Shown here: piece after piece, positions 40,437 through 51,538 of the stretch | Numbering within the stretch: position 1 is the first letter of the stretch | Layout: every line of letters starts with the position of its first letter | DNA from: Ophiobolus disseminans | Lineage: Eukaryota > Ascomycota > Dothideomycetes > Pleosporales > Phaeosphaeriaceae | Assembly: GCA_010093685.1 (NCBI GenBank) | Contig: MU006218.1 | Span: forward strand, 469,766-533,765 | Direction: 5' to 3' | DNA: 64,000 nucleotides | Notes under the pieces: model-generated | What the model was told of the DNA's origin: nothing | Seen by the model: only the letters and a program-made list of their open reading frames with translations | Database searches by the model: none | Made by a program: the position numbers and the translations under genes

Positions 40437-42212
40437 ATGACGCCGTTCGCACTGCTGCTGCTCCTTGGATACATATCCGTTTCAGTTGCTGCTTCTCACC
40501 GCAATGTTGCCAGAGGCACCATCGCCCTGATACCCAGTGCTTCTCCCACTCGTGTTATACCACCAGCAGCGACAGCCGATCAAAAGAGACACTCCAAACA
40601 TGTCAACGACTTCTACAAGCTGTATGGTTGGCTCAAACCTAACACGACAATACAAGATCTGGAACTACCAAAGGCGATACGCAAAATACAGAAGGCATTG
40701 AAAGAGCCAGTCGATGGAGTCTTCAGTGACAAGATGATGGACATTATGACAAAGCCGCGATGCGGTGTGGAAGAGCCGTACAACGTGACAGCTGCAGAGG
40801 CGCCGGCGGATGTGCACAAGCGCTATGTTTTGTGGGGTTCAAAATGGTCGAAGACGACGCTAACTTGGCGATTCACGAGCTACACCAATGACATTTCACA
40901 GGGACAACAGCAGTCCACTGTCAGGTTAGTGCTTTCTTGCTATTCGTCTGCATGTGCTATATTGCTTTTTCAACGACAGACATTTAGCGGTCGCTAATAA
41001 ACGTTCAGCAACGCCTTCGCACAGTGGATGAACTACATACCTCTAAACTTCCAACAAGCCTCCTCCAACGCGAAAGCAGACATTTACATCGGCTTTAGAC
41101 CTTTGGGACGAGATGACACCCGCTATGGCTTCACATCGATGGTGTCTGATGGCGTAGCATTTCAATCTGGAAGCATTAACGTAACATTCAATGATGACTA
41201 TGCTTGGTCAGACGATCGTCTTTTTAGCTACACGGCAGTGCACGAGATTGGTCATGCTCTAGGCCTCAGTCACAGCGCGGTCGAGTCTGCAGTCATGTTC
41301 GCCTACTTTGGCGGCTACATTCGTCCGTTAAACTCGGACGATAAAATGGGTATTCACAATATCTACGGTTGGAAAAACCCCAGGTGGAGCCGCATTGAGG
41401 CGAACACTGGAACGAAAGACCTCATCCAAGTCACGACGAGTTCGTCGACGGCTTCAAGTAACGATGGGCTGTATCAACTGCGCTCAAACGGCCAAATCTT
41501 GCGCTACACCAACAACGCCTGGACAAGCGTAGACAACAACCCCGACACCGCTCAGATCACCGGCTCAGGCGGTAAACTCTACCAACGCCATTTCGACGGC
41601 AGCACCTACCTCTGGACCGGCAACGGCCAAGCCTGGAACTACATCGGCGCCGCATCCGAGAACGTAATCGACATCGTCGCCGCCTCAGACCAACTCTACT
41701 CACGCCGCAAAGACGGCTGGGTAGCACGCTGGTCGGGCTCCGGCAGCTCTTGGCTCAGCGTCGAACAACCCACCGCATCCGTATCAAAGGAAATCGCCAT
41801 CACAGACAGTAAAACGCTATGGAACCTCCTCAACACAGGCGACCTCGTGCGCTCCACATGGCCGCACTCAAGCGGCTCGTGGGAAATCGTCGACATCAAT
41901 ACCGCAAACGTCGCCATCGCAGTCGGCGGCGAGGATTTCTACAAGCTGCAAAGCGACGGCCAAGTCGTGTTCCTCAACATGAAGGAATACTACTGGCAGA
42001 TCATCGAGAATGCGGGGAGCGTGGCGATCTTTGCGGCGGACGAGTATTTGTACAGTAAGCACGATGATGGCAGCGTGTGGCGATATACGAGGACGCAGTG
42101 GGTGTGGGAGCAGTTGGACTTTGGGCGCGATGTTAGTAGCGTGGTTGGGGATCGGAGTGGGAATGTGTGGGAGATGTTGGAAGGCGGGGATGTGTGGAAA
42201 TTGGTGTCGTAG
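40437..42212 (+). CDS. Secreted matrixin metalloprotease fused to a tectonin-like beta-propeller
   Basis: Two exons: 40437-40924 and 41009-42212, with an 84-base intron, 563 residues. It has a signal peptide (FALLLLLGYISVSVA) and a propeptide with a peptidoglycan-binding-like helical bundle. A cysteine switch reads KPRCGVEEP at about residue 106, where Cys would block the zinc until activation. The catalytic domain has the matrixin zinc site HEIGHALGLSH (about residues 240-250) and a Met-turn (ESAVMFAYFGG), and starts at LTWRFTSYTND. From about residue 320 a propeller of six to seven repeats follows, with motifs LYQLRSNGQILRYT, LYQRHFDGSTYLWTGNG, LYSRRKDGWVARWSGSG, FYKLQSDGQVVF, LYSKHDDGSVWRYT and VWEMLEGGDVWKL, resembling tectonin/tachylectin-type sugar-binding blades. 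The layout parallels animal matrix metalloproteases, which carry a haemopexin propeller, but the propeller type is different. Secreted; substrates unknown. Confidence 0.9.
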
Positions 42213-42242
42213 AGGGTGTTTTATATTGTGTGGGGATGAAGA

Positions 42243-42534
42243 TTATGAATGCATTGATGACTGTGCGGTACTTTGATGGATGCGAATAATGCGGCGTGTT
42301 TCGTTCTTGCGCCGTCCACTTGAGGAGCCCACTTACATGACGCGTCGCTCTCACTGCGCTACTGTTGCGTGTTGATCCAGTTTCAACACCATCTTCGCTC
42401 CTCGTGGTGTAATCGCCTAGATGGGTAGCGGGCGTCTTGTTATCTGTCGCGTCCTGCGCGTTTTCTGCGAAGTCGAGCAAACTCGTGATTTTGTCGCTCG
42501 TGTTGGCCTTTAGTGACGTGCTGTTGTGCGCCAT
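42243..42534 (-). CDS. Small hydrophilic protein, tentative
   Basis: Two exons: 42337-42534 and 42243-42260, with a 76-base intron (donor GTAAGT, acceptor CACAG) in phase 0, giving 71 residues: MAHNSTSLKANTSDKITSLL, DFAENAQDATDNK, then a Thr/Ser/Arg-rich tail ending in MHS. A perfect donor, a good acceptor and an immediate stop argue for a real gene. The lack of a recognised family and the small size argue for caution. It converges on the metalloprotease gene, whose stop is 30 bases away. It has the composition of a disordered hydrophilin-like protein. No function is claimed. Confidence 0.4.
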
Positions 42535-43158
42535 CGTGTCGTACAAGCGAGGCAATCTGACGAGAAGGCATGTAGGATGAAGATGTGAGATGATAATCAT
42601 ACGACTAGACTTAAAGGTGAGCTGTGATCAGAGAAGACGCCAGGCGTGAGCAAAACTCGGCTACAACACGGGCATAATCATAATGCAACATCTCTGGACA
42701 CGATGACAGCTGCGAGAATGAGCCAATTCGTACCCACAACGTGCCACTTCCCGAGTAATTGTTGGATCTATTTGTCCTGCGTACAATGTAAAGCGTGTGC
42801 ATATCACCGCCGAGCTCATGACAAAATAACCAACCCTTCTGATATCCGCAGCGTGAATATCTTCGCACCATCAAGCCACGTGTACCGCGAAGCTTATAGC
42901 GTCGGCAGGAGGCTCTCGGATACCTCTAGCATCATGCAACTCGATCGATGGATAAAGCATGCTGGCACATGTCAGTACACACTCAAAAAGCACTGCTTCG
43001 CCGATGCTCAGAGTATATTATTACCTGCGAAATGTGGGATTGTACCATCATTCATGCTCTTGAAACATTATCAACTTCCTCGTCTTAGCGCTCTAATCCA
43101 AGCGGAATGAAACATAGCGGCCACCAACAGATCCTCCCATCCACTCCGATTCTGGTAC
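42535..43158. other. Intergenic, no gene seen
   Basis: Spacer between the tentative small gene and the coiled-coil membrane protein gene. The plus-strand frame at 42646-43110 shows no domain. Confidence 0.5.
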
Positions 43159-43833
43159 CTAAGAACTCCGAGATCGTGGCGCACTCTCCAAGCCCGGTCT
43201 CCTTGATCTCAACCCTCTCGCATCGTCTAGCTCCTCAATCATTCGATCCTGCTCTTCAAGCACATGTCTCAGCTTCGAGATCATCTGTGCTTGGGATCGG
43301 ATGATTTCTTGCTGGGAGGACATGGTTTGCTGCTGCACTTGAATGGTTTGGGCGTCTGATGCCATGATGTTTTCGTATAGCTCGATGATGCTTGCGGAGC
43401 CAAGATGGTTGCTGTCTGAATGCGGAGCATTGAATGAGTACGGAGGAGGTGAGCATGAATTTGGAGATCCTTGGGTTGTTTTGTTGCTATGTGGTGCGCC
43501 TTGTGACAGCCGTGGGTTCAACCTCGCTGGAAGGTGGTGTTGGTGAAAATCTTGTGACGGAGCATCCGTTGATAACAACTGACTCGTGTTTCTGGGTTCC
43601 GGTAACGTTTGCTCATCATTTCGCTTCGACGATCTAGGTCGAATGTTGCGCGTTCGAGTCGCACCTGTTGAAGTCGAACTCGTAGCATGTACTTGTATCG
43701 CGGCGGTTCGATACACGCTCAGATTGAAAGACAAGAACACAGCGGTGCAAACACTAATAGATCGCATCATCATCAAGACGAATGCGATACATGCAATCAT
43801 CGTCGTTCCATCGATGTGTCGAGTATTCGGCAT
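43159..43833 (-). CDS. Single-pass membrane protein with a C-terminal coiled coil
   Basis: One exon, 224 residues. A hydrophobic segment lies at residues 12-35 (MIACIAFVLMMMRSISVCTA, then VFLSFNLSVY). The middle 100 residues are Ser/Pro/Asn-rich and disordered. The last 70 residues form a heptad coiled coil (ELYENIMASDAQTIQVQQQT, MSSQQEIIRSQAQMISKLRH, VLEEQDRMIEELDDARGL). The topology suggests a membrane-tethered oligomer. I do not recognise a family. The frame is supported by the clear coiled coil and by the absence of coding character in the opposite strand. Confidence 0.65.
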   Translation of the reverse strand: MPNTRHIDGTTMIACIAFVLMMMRSISVCTAVFLSFNLSVYRTAAIQVHATSSTSTGATRTRNIRPRSSKRNDEQTLPEPRNTSQLLSTDAPSQDFHQHHLPARLNPRLSQGAPHSNKTTQGSPNSCSPPPYSFNAPHSDSNHLGSASIIELYENIMASDAQTIQVQQQTMSSQQEIIRSQAQMISKLRHVLEEQDRMIEELDDARGLRSRRPGLESAPRSRSS

Positions 43834-44448
43834 GATAGGAAAAAGAAAGCTTTGCGAACAACCGCCCAGCGCTCGAGCGGTGCCGACATCGCCTTATATC
43901 CCACGCGACGCGTCGAGATAATGTGGTGTGGCTGAGCCAAACATTGGGTGTGGATGATGGGATGGAAACAGGTGTTCACGCGATGTGCTCATGCGCGTGG
44001 TGAGACACTGGCGTCGGTGAGCGAGCTTCCGATTGGGCGACGCAGGGGGCGCCTTCGAACACACCACACCATCATCGAAGCTGATCTTGTAAGTATCCTG
44101 CCTCGCCTTATTGATAGACCCACTTCGCGGCTTTCGAGCACACCTCTTCGAGGTGTTTTGCAGCCCGATCGGTAGGTATTACGCGAATGGGGACTATTTT
44201 GTCTTGCCTGAGTAGACGTGCGATCTTGTTAGTACGTCGCCATAGTCCCCAGGACCGCCTTGACTAAAGCTTGTTCCGAGATCTGGCTGTGACATTCACG
44301 TTTGATCGTTCTAACGCCTCAAACTTCGATGCTCTACGTCATTGGATTCACATCAAGGTCACGTAGATACCCAGCAGTATGGAACGCAGACCAGGGTGTT
44401 GACGGGTGACATTATCGCAAGGGTATCATTACATTGGGTTGTTTGCCT
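43834..44448. other. Intergenic, no gene seen
   Basis: About 600 bases between two minus-strand genes: promoter of the coiled-coil gene and 3' flank of the rhodopsin-like gene. Nothing else is supported. Confidence 0.5.
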
Positions 44449-45883
44449 TCAAACCATATCCTTCGTCTGTGGCTGACCATGTAGCCTTTTATCTTCATAT
44501 TCATCTCTCGAGTGGACTGACTCGCATATATCAACCTTTGTCGTGACAGTAATATCTCCCAGCCCGCCGTATCCCTTGATCTTGTCATGCAGCCTTGCCA
44601 CGCTCTCCGAGCTACTCTTCGAGCTGCTCTTGCCCGGGGCTTGCGATTTTCTCCTAGATGAGCCCCTGGTAGATCCCTCAGGTATACCCTTGCTTGCGTC
44701 GACGGTAGTGAGCATGAAGCTCTCACCCGCTGCGCTGTGTGATCGAAATTCCCGGTTGGCCGACTTGTTCGAAGAAAGCGTAGCGTAGTTTTTTGAGACG
44801 GAACGATGGTTCGTGCCAGGTCCATATGATCTCGAGATATAGGTGGGGTGAGACGGCTTGCGCGAGCCATGGCCGTACGTAGAGCCGAGAACGGTTCGGA
44901 AAATGGGCTTGAGGCATGGCAGATTGCCAGCCACGATGCCAACATTGCATTCGATGATTGTCCAAATGGTCAGGTTGCGCGAGTCCCACAGCCAGTCACC
45001 CGTTTTGCCGTAATTCGCTATGTACGTGAGCTTGATGAACGCAGCTGCCGTTGCGAAGATGCCGAGACTCAGGATGCAGATCAATGAGGCTTTCTTGCGA
45101 CGGTTCATTTGAATTGTCCAAATCATGGGAATCTGAGGCACAATTAGTATAATATTAAGATGGGTCAGATGAGCATAGTACAGGTATGGCGATCGAGAAA
45201 GCGATGTCAGTGCTAATGTTCAAAGCCTGATTGGTGTAACTCAAGCTTTTGAGCGTCCTGCCACTCCAGCATGTGCCGCCAGTGACGTTCGGATCCCACA
45301 ACATGCGTAGATCAGTACACTGCAGCACGATTGTGAAAAAACAGCCAATGGTATAGATTCCCATGAACGCTGGGTGAGATTAGCAATCGTGATGCGTACC
45401 ACGAGTTCTGTCAACTTACTCATGATGCTGATGATAATTCTGCGGTAGAAAGGCCGAACAGCAATCCGGAGTAGAAAGAAGCCAAAGGACACCTTGACGA
45501 AGCAGATAGCAAAGAGATAGATCGGTTGAGTGATGAAGTTGAGCTTGAAGGCCCGGCTGAAGTCTTGGGGGTCGATGTACTCAATGTGTCTCCCGGCGCC
45601 ATAATAAACCTGAGGGACGACGAGACATTGGCCAACAACGCACTATATTTTGATTAGCCTTGGAATGAAGCAGGCAATCTTGAGGACTTACTAGTGTCAT
45701 CGTCGCAATCATCACATAGTCATCCCAGCCGACATTCCTGATCATGTTAAGTCTGACATACAATCTTGCGATTGTCGTTATCAGAGCCACGACGGTGACT
45801 GTTAAAGTCGCCCCGAGGATAGTCGGACCCTGTCGCTCATCGGGACGGACAGGTACGTCCGCACGCTGCGTTATCCTATCCAT
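44449..45883 (-). CDS. Fungal rhodopsin-like seven-helix membrane protein
   Basis: Four exons: 45692-45883, 45420-45642, 45182-45369 and 44449-45132, with introns of 49-50 bases, 428 residues. It has the hallmarks of the fungal integral membrane (rhodopsin-like, PF20684-type) family: an N-terminal helix (TILGATLTVTVVALITTIAR), then GWDDYVMIATMTL. Then come YIDPQDFSRAFKLNFITQPI, YLFAICFVKVSFGFFLLRIA, GIYTIGCFFTIVLQCTDLRM, LWDPNVTGGTCWSGRTLKSL, NISTDIAFSIAIPIPMIW and ASLICILSLGIFATAAAFIK. The last 130 residues are Ser/Arg/Lys-rich and cytosolic. The family includes receptor-like proteins linked to surface sensing (Pth11-like) but most members have no known ligand. An ATG eight codons upstream (45907) is an alternative start. 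A TATATA element lies at 45950-45956. Confidence 0.9.
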
Positions 45884-45907
45884 TTTGACCGACAGTAGGA
45901 TGTGCAC

Positions 45908-48223
45908 AAAGAAACAGGGCTGCCTTGCAGATGATCAGCAGCTGTGGAGTATATAGTTATTTCTCTGTGCAAAAGGCACTACACGTAGAAACCTTGGGTA
46001 TCACGTCAGGCCCAACGCTTTAACCACAATAGCCGCAAAGGATAGGAGCGGTAAGGACAGGGAGTTTTGATGGAAGCGAGGCCGTGGTGTAGCTTGTTTG
46101 AGGATAAGGAGCACGTATTCGGGTAGGAGTAGGTTTCAACACCGACATCTCCTTGCAGCCTGAAGCAGCCACGGCGTATGTCTAATTGCGCCTTCTCGCC
46201 GATTGAGTTTCGGAGTAATGTGTCCAGTAAGTGAACTTCGACAAAGGGACGCTAGAAGAGCGGGCGAAGGAAGGGGCTTGGGTATGGTACTCGGTAGTTG
46301 CTAACACGCGGGTTCTAATCTCCCTATGGGTACTATACAAACACTCCATCATACCCAGGTGTTGTCATTGCCCAGAGGGATCAACGTCCTAGAAGCAATC
46401 ACTGGAAGAAAAACTGCAACTCAGACGTAGAAGATGTCTTGTATTTCGAATGACTCACATCTTTGGGGTTTGGATTGGACTGCCCATAACCCAAGCAAAC
46501 CCAAGCACAGATCTAGCTGATCACTCTCCTTGGCCAGCGTGGGAATCATGATGCGGTACCAAGAGAGAGAACAGACCAAGAGATAATCCGTGTTCTGCAT
46601 TGGACCTTGCCTAGGTAGAGCAGAAGGCGATAACCTAGCCCATAAACACTTCGTGGTCGAAGCGTCGTGCAACGGGAATAGGCAGGAGTCTAATTTTTTC
46701 TCAACCGATTGCAGAGGGCGGTGCTCATGCGGGTCGAAAGAATAACTTTAATCCTTTTGTCGCAGGGGAAAGCGTGGCACTAGCTCGAACAGTGGGGCTG
46801 CAGGATGGGATAGGTGAAGTGTGACCGGGATGAGGCAGGAGGAAGACCCAGTGCGTTTAGGCCAGACTTGGCGGCCCCGCATACTGCATACCGCACCACC
46901 CAGCGTCTAACCACAGACGTCTACCTCCTCCGTAACTTGACATAGCATCTCCTCGCCCTTGCCCATGCACTCGGGCTCTACTCTCTACGACAACGTACCT
47001 AGGTAGACCGACAACGGGGTGGCTCCGACGCCTTGATGCAAGTGCGCTCTTCGCTTGTCGCATCCGGTTCCCCGGCCTTCCTGAGTCAAGTAAATGACAA
47101 CACGATACAGGAGATATCACGCCGAAGCGAAAAGGCATGCATTTTCGGAATAGCACGAGCGGCATTAGTACGGACTCAGAGCTTGCCTGCAGTAACTGAC
47201 CTTTTCAAAGCGGATAGTCTACCATATCTTCATCGCATATGACATGGTGGAATATTCCTAAAGGTGTTCCAGGCGCAATCCTACACATATGCAGCGGGAT
47301 GGATGAACTCCGCACGGTGCGTAGAGAGGGCAACTAGAGTCACATGCTGAAGAGAAGAGCGAGGTCCTTGGACTAAATGTGGGTCGTGGAAGACGTCCAC
47401 GATCTACTTCAGCCTTCCAAGGCCTTACCGAGAGATAATTCGCAAAGGATCTCTCGATCGACTGTTCGCCCGCGTGTATTATGGGGAAATTGACTTATAT
47501 CCGTGGGGTCTCTCTAGGTCCAAACCAGTTGTGATCAGCATCAATCAGTCGCTATAAGTGGAATTTAACGGGACAATCGGCCGAGGTAGCGCCGTTCCTG
47601 GGAATTCTACGTGGAAGCGAAGCTGGGGACGGGTGCGCGGTAAGATGGCCCTCGCTACGCGATGATGGAGCTAGTGGATTTGAGCCTCCCGTGTCGGCAC
47701 CTTTTTTTCCGAGCTCTTCACACTTCTCTTGCCGCACGATGGCTTTTTCACGAGCCTTGCTCGGTGATCGATGCAGTTCCACACTAGTAAATCAGGGCAG
47801 CCGTGCTTTCAGGTCCTTACGAAAGGAGCGCCACAAGGGTACAATCGAACAGGAGATATGGTTCATGTGTCAGGCACACATTTCTGATTGGCTTGAGCGA
47901 AGAAGTCTCCTTTGACCTGCCTTCATACACTCTAGCCCTCACTATTAGGTGGGACCACGCAGCATGAATGTGGTCCTATCTGCGTCTGAACTCACCGTTT
48001 CCATGAATGTTCCAATGAGCAATCTCGGTAAGTGCTCGCCACTGACCATTATGGTGGAACAAGGAATCTTGCCATAGAGGCTGAGCGAACAATTGCTCAG
48101 TAGAAGTACGAGCGAAAACCCAACAAGTCGTCGAGAGATTAGTCCATATCTGCATTCTGCATTCATAACAAGTCCGCCGGCTAATCTTCTCGGTCCATTC
48201 TTCTTCATTTATCCAAAGACACT
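45908..48223. other. Longest gene-free stretch in the window
   Basis: About 2.3 kb, between the rhodopsin-like gene and the tyrosinase gene. It contains two TACCTAGGTA-type motifs (46613-46622 region and perfect at 46996-47005). Small frames such as 46421-46672, 46857-47165 and 47552-47782 lack any domain. No tRNA is accepted here. Confidence 0.5.
45950..45956 (-). promoter_or_regulatory. Possible TATA element of the rhodopsin-like gene
   Basis: TATATA-type element (CTATATA on the minus strand) about 45-70 bases upstream of the candidate start codons at 45907 and 45883. Confidence 0.35.
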
Positions 48224-49594
48224 ATGCGTTTCAACTCCCCCTTAGCGCTGACCTTGATTTTTGGGACGTTGTCAAATGCTTTGCCATCACCTCAAGCTGA
48301 GGCCACTCAGACAGCGACCATTATCGAGGCATCCGAACTCCCTATTGCAGCCTCTAGCGATGCCGCAACTGCTAGCGATCAGCTCGATCAGCTACTTCAG
48401 TTTGCACAGCAGCAGGCCAATGCCACCCTAGAAGACAACTCAGCGAAGCGAGGCAGCTGTAACATCTTCAATGTAGCTGTACGCCGAGAATGGGGAGCCC
48501 TTTCCAAACCAGAGCGCAAAGCCTACACGGATGCCGTTCTTTGTCTGCAAGCAAAGAAGGCAAACACACCTGCATCCTCCATGCCTGGAGCCAAGTCACG
48601 ATTCGACGATTGGGTGGGAACCCACATCAACCAGACACTGACCATCCATTACACCGGAACATTCCTTGCGTGGCATCGTTACTTTACTTGGCAGTACGAG
48701 CAAGCGCTGCGTAACGAATGCGGGTACAAGGGCTATCAACCGTACTGGAACTGGGTACGTTCTTCATGTACGACCAACACGTGAAACAAACGCTGACATC
48801 TTACCCACTCCCTGCAGGCCAAGACCGCCGCCACTGGTCTCGAGAAGTCACCCATCCTCGATGGCTCCGATTATTCAATGTCCGGCAACGGAGAGTTCAT
48901 TCCCGGTCGCGGAAACGTTGTCCTCGGTGGTAACGGGCTGCCCGAGATCCAAATCCCAGCCGGATCAGGAGGAGGTTGTGTGAAGAGCGGTCCGTTCAAG
49001 AACATGAAGGTCAACTTGGGTCCTGTTTCCCTCGGTCTTCCGGGCGGGGCGACTGAAGCCAATGGCGATGGACTCTCATACAACCCCAGGTGTCTCAAGC
49101 GTGACTTGACTGACTACACCAACAAGAAGTGGGCGGACGCTCCTGCTGTCGCAAGTTTGATCTTGAAGAACAAGGACATCTGGAACTTCCAGATGGAAAT
49201 GCAGGGTGTGCCAGGTTCTGGTAGCATTGGGGTGCACGGTGGTGGTACGTTCTTCTTAATCAGGCCACTCGTACTTCTTACTGACATGCTGTTAGGCCAC
49301 TATTCCATGGGCGGCGACCCGGGTCGCGACCTGTTCGTCTCGCCTGGTGACCCATTGTTCTATCTTCACCACGGAATGATCGATCGCACTTGGTGGATCT
49401 GGCAGAGCCTGGACAGCAAGACACGCACGAGCGAAAAGGGTATCTCCGGCACTGGATTTTTCTTGAACCAGGTACCATCCCCAAATACCACACTCGACAC
49501 GCCTATCGACCTTGGCTTCGCTGCTGGCCCGCCAGTAAAGATGGCGGATTTGATGAGCACGACTGATGGCCCCATGTGTTACATCTACCTGTGA
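48224..49594 (+). CDS. Secreted tyrosinase (type-3 copper oxidase)
   Basis: Three exons: 48224-48754, 48818-49244 and 49296-49594, with GT-AG introns, 418 residues. It has a signal peptide (LALTLIFGTLSNALPSPQ). The CuA site is in WVGTHINQTLTIHYTGTFLA and WHRYFTWQYEQALRNECGY, with three His. The CuB site is in VHGGGHYSMGGDPG and DPLFYLHHGMIDRTWW, with the HxxxH pair and a third His. This is the short secreted fungal tyrosinase type, which oxidises phenols to o-quinones that feed melanin-like polymers or protein cross-links. The C-terminus ends soon after the copper domain with no long inhibitory extension. N-glycosylation sequons (NQT, NTT) are present. The second intron interrupts the CuB HxxxH region between Gly and His. 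Confidence 0.92.
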
Positions 49595-50023
49595 GCATTG
49601 CGTTTTGCCGACACAGAGGAAAGGACCATAGAGAACGTTGACTGTAGACTACTAGAATAATGTTAATTAGATTTCATCCTTGATGGGTGCAAAATGCAGC
49701 AAGAACAGTGTCGTAAACAGGGTATGTTGGTTGATCAGCGAACTTGTTGTTCCTGATATACCACGGTCGATAACGAAGCCTGGAGACTCTTATGCATTTT
49801 GTTAGATGAAGATGACTGCGCATTGGCCATGTGTGTGCTCCGAGTCACACTTTCATGACGCCCGCGCTTCGCATCACACACTAAAACGATGCAGCATCTT
49901 CACATTCTGCATCGTCATCTCCCGCTCTAAGAATTAACTCCTATTCAGGCTTCCCCAACTCTCTTTGTGCAGCTACAAAACTACCCAGTGCTATCAGCCT
50001 TTTCCTTGTGTCATGTTTGCAAG
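49595..50023. other. Intergenic between tyrosinase and GNAT
   Basis: About 430 bases: 3' end of tyrosinase and promoter of the GNAT gene. No gene is seen. Confidence 0.55.
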
Positions 50024-50756
50024 ATGTCCCAGCTGCTCGTGCGCCCTGTGGAACATTCCGATGTAGCACGATGCATCGACATACGCATCGAGTGCCTCGG
50101 TTCTCTCGTCATCGGCAAACTTCCACTCTTCCGAGGGTATCGTGAGGAGCAAAAAGCCTCCCTACATCATGATATCGACCACAAGCCGCACGTCCACAAT
50201 TGGTTGGTCGTCGACGTCAAGAGCGGCGAGATTGTCGCGTATGCAAATTGGGTGATGTATCAGGGTGGCAGGTCGAACGTGAAGGAGGCGGGAAAGCCGG
50301 CGATCAAGACTTTGAAGATAGTAGATGAGCACTGGAGATTGAGGCAAGCCGCACACGACTACTTCCAAAGTCGCTATCGGTAGCTTGCAGATGTTTCGCA
50401 CGTTCGTAAGTCTAGTGACGCTATCTGGATGATTACTCCTGATCATGCTAATGCTGTCCGTAGTCCTCTCTAAGCTCGCTACTACGGCGAATCACCGACG
50501 ACGAGGTGCAGCAAGCTTGCTTATCCAACATTGTCTCAAAGGTGCTGATGCATCCGAACTTCCTTGTTATCTCGAAGGCTCAGAAGAAGGAAAACGGCTG
50601 TACGAGAAGCACGGGTTCAAGGAAGTATCAGCAAAGGAGTTTGATCTTGCGGAGTATGGTCTGCATGGTGTGTGCAAATTGACGGAGATGGTTCGCGAAT
50701 CGACGAAACCTGTCGGCATGGAAACTACTCGGGCAGGTTTCACCGCGTCTTCATGA
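50024..50756 (+). pseudogene. GNAT acetyltransferase with a premature TAG
   Basis: Two exons: 50024-50405 and 50464-50756, intron with GTAAGT donor and CCGTAG acceptor. The parts add up to exactly 225 codons but carry TAG at 50381-50383 (codon 120). Before the stop: VRPVEHSDVARCIDIRI, WLVVDVKSGEIVAYANW and AAHDYFQSRYR. After it and the intron: LLSKLATTANHRRRGAASLL with the acetyl-CoA-binding RRxGA loop, then EGSEEGKRLYEKHGFKEVS. The full frame matches a fungal GNAT N-acetyltransferase, so the stop probably replaced a Gln (CAG) or Trp codon by one transition. A splice donor upstream of the stop (GTCGCT) could avoid it but is poor. The product, if any, would lack the acetyl-CoA motif. Confidence 0.6.
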
Positions 50757-51538
50757 TTTTGTGGTTGATTTTGGAGACTACATGACCTTGGACAGGGTCC
50801 GGCTGTGAACAAAATGATCGTCAAGGATGTTTGGGATATCAATGTAAAGAAATGAGCTGTAGTCATAATCAGAAAATTTGTATGATGATCTGCCTCCCAA
50901 AATAAAGCGTTCGATTTATTAGGGAAGGGTCGTTCGTATGTAGTTTTGTGCACCACAAAGATACCTAGTTCCTCTGACGATTGTGCATCTTTTTCTTTTG
51001 TCGCGTTTAGACATGGAAGTAGCACCTATGTATTGGGTGATGGGCGAGCAGAAACGCACGACTCACATCTGGTTGTCTCGAGGAAGAGCTCGCAACTGCA
51101 TTGACGTTGTTTTCGATGAGATGCCCGACAGGTGACGGGAGGACGAAGAGCGGGCGGCGGTGCGCAGATGGTCTAAACGGCCAACCTCCCCGCTCATGCA
51201 TTGGCTTCGCCGCCGATGCAGCCAGTGATATCTCAAGAAAAAGCGGGTCATCGAAACACTACCAGGGATCGTTGACGCATTTCCACGATCTTTCTCCGAG
51301 TCCGCTTGTCCCCGTTAGAAACTGGCGATATGGCGGACATAAAGAAGACTTTTTGTAAGCTAAAACGCGTACGAACTCAATCAGACAGAGAAAGCTACCC
51401 AAGTATAAAGGTAGGCGATGGGAGACTTAACGGGACCAACTCCAGCATCTCAGTCTCGTGAACTCGAAGCATATTGATCCAAACACTTCATCTTGAACTT
51501 CACTCAATCCCAAAGCTCGAAAAGTTACCAATCTCATC
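50757..51538. other. Intergenic, no gene seen
   Basis: About 780 bases. Overlapping frames have no domain. The right end holds the SDR promoter with a TATA box at 51404-51410. Confidence 0.55.
51404..51410 (+). promoter_or_regulatory. TATA box (TATAAAG)
   Basis: TATAAAG lies 135 bases upstream of the SDR start codon at 51539, a plausible core promoter distance in filamentous fungi. Confidence 0.5.

Noticed and set aside
46275..46340. tRNA-like B-box (GGTTCTAATCTCC) with a loose A-box upstream
   Set aside because: The A- and B-box spacing is too short, the acceptor ends do not pair and no anticodon arm can be drawn.
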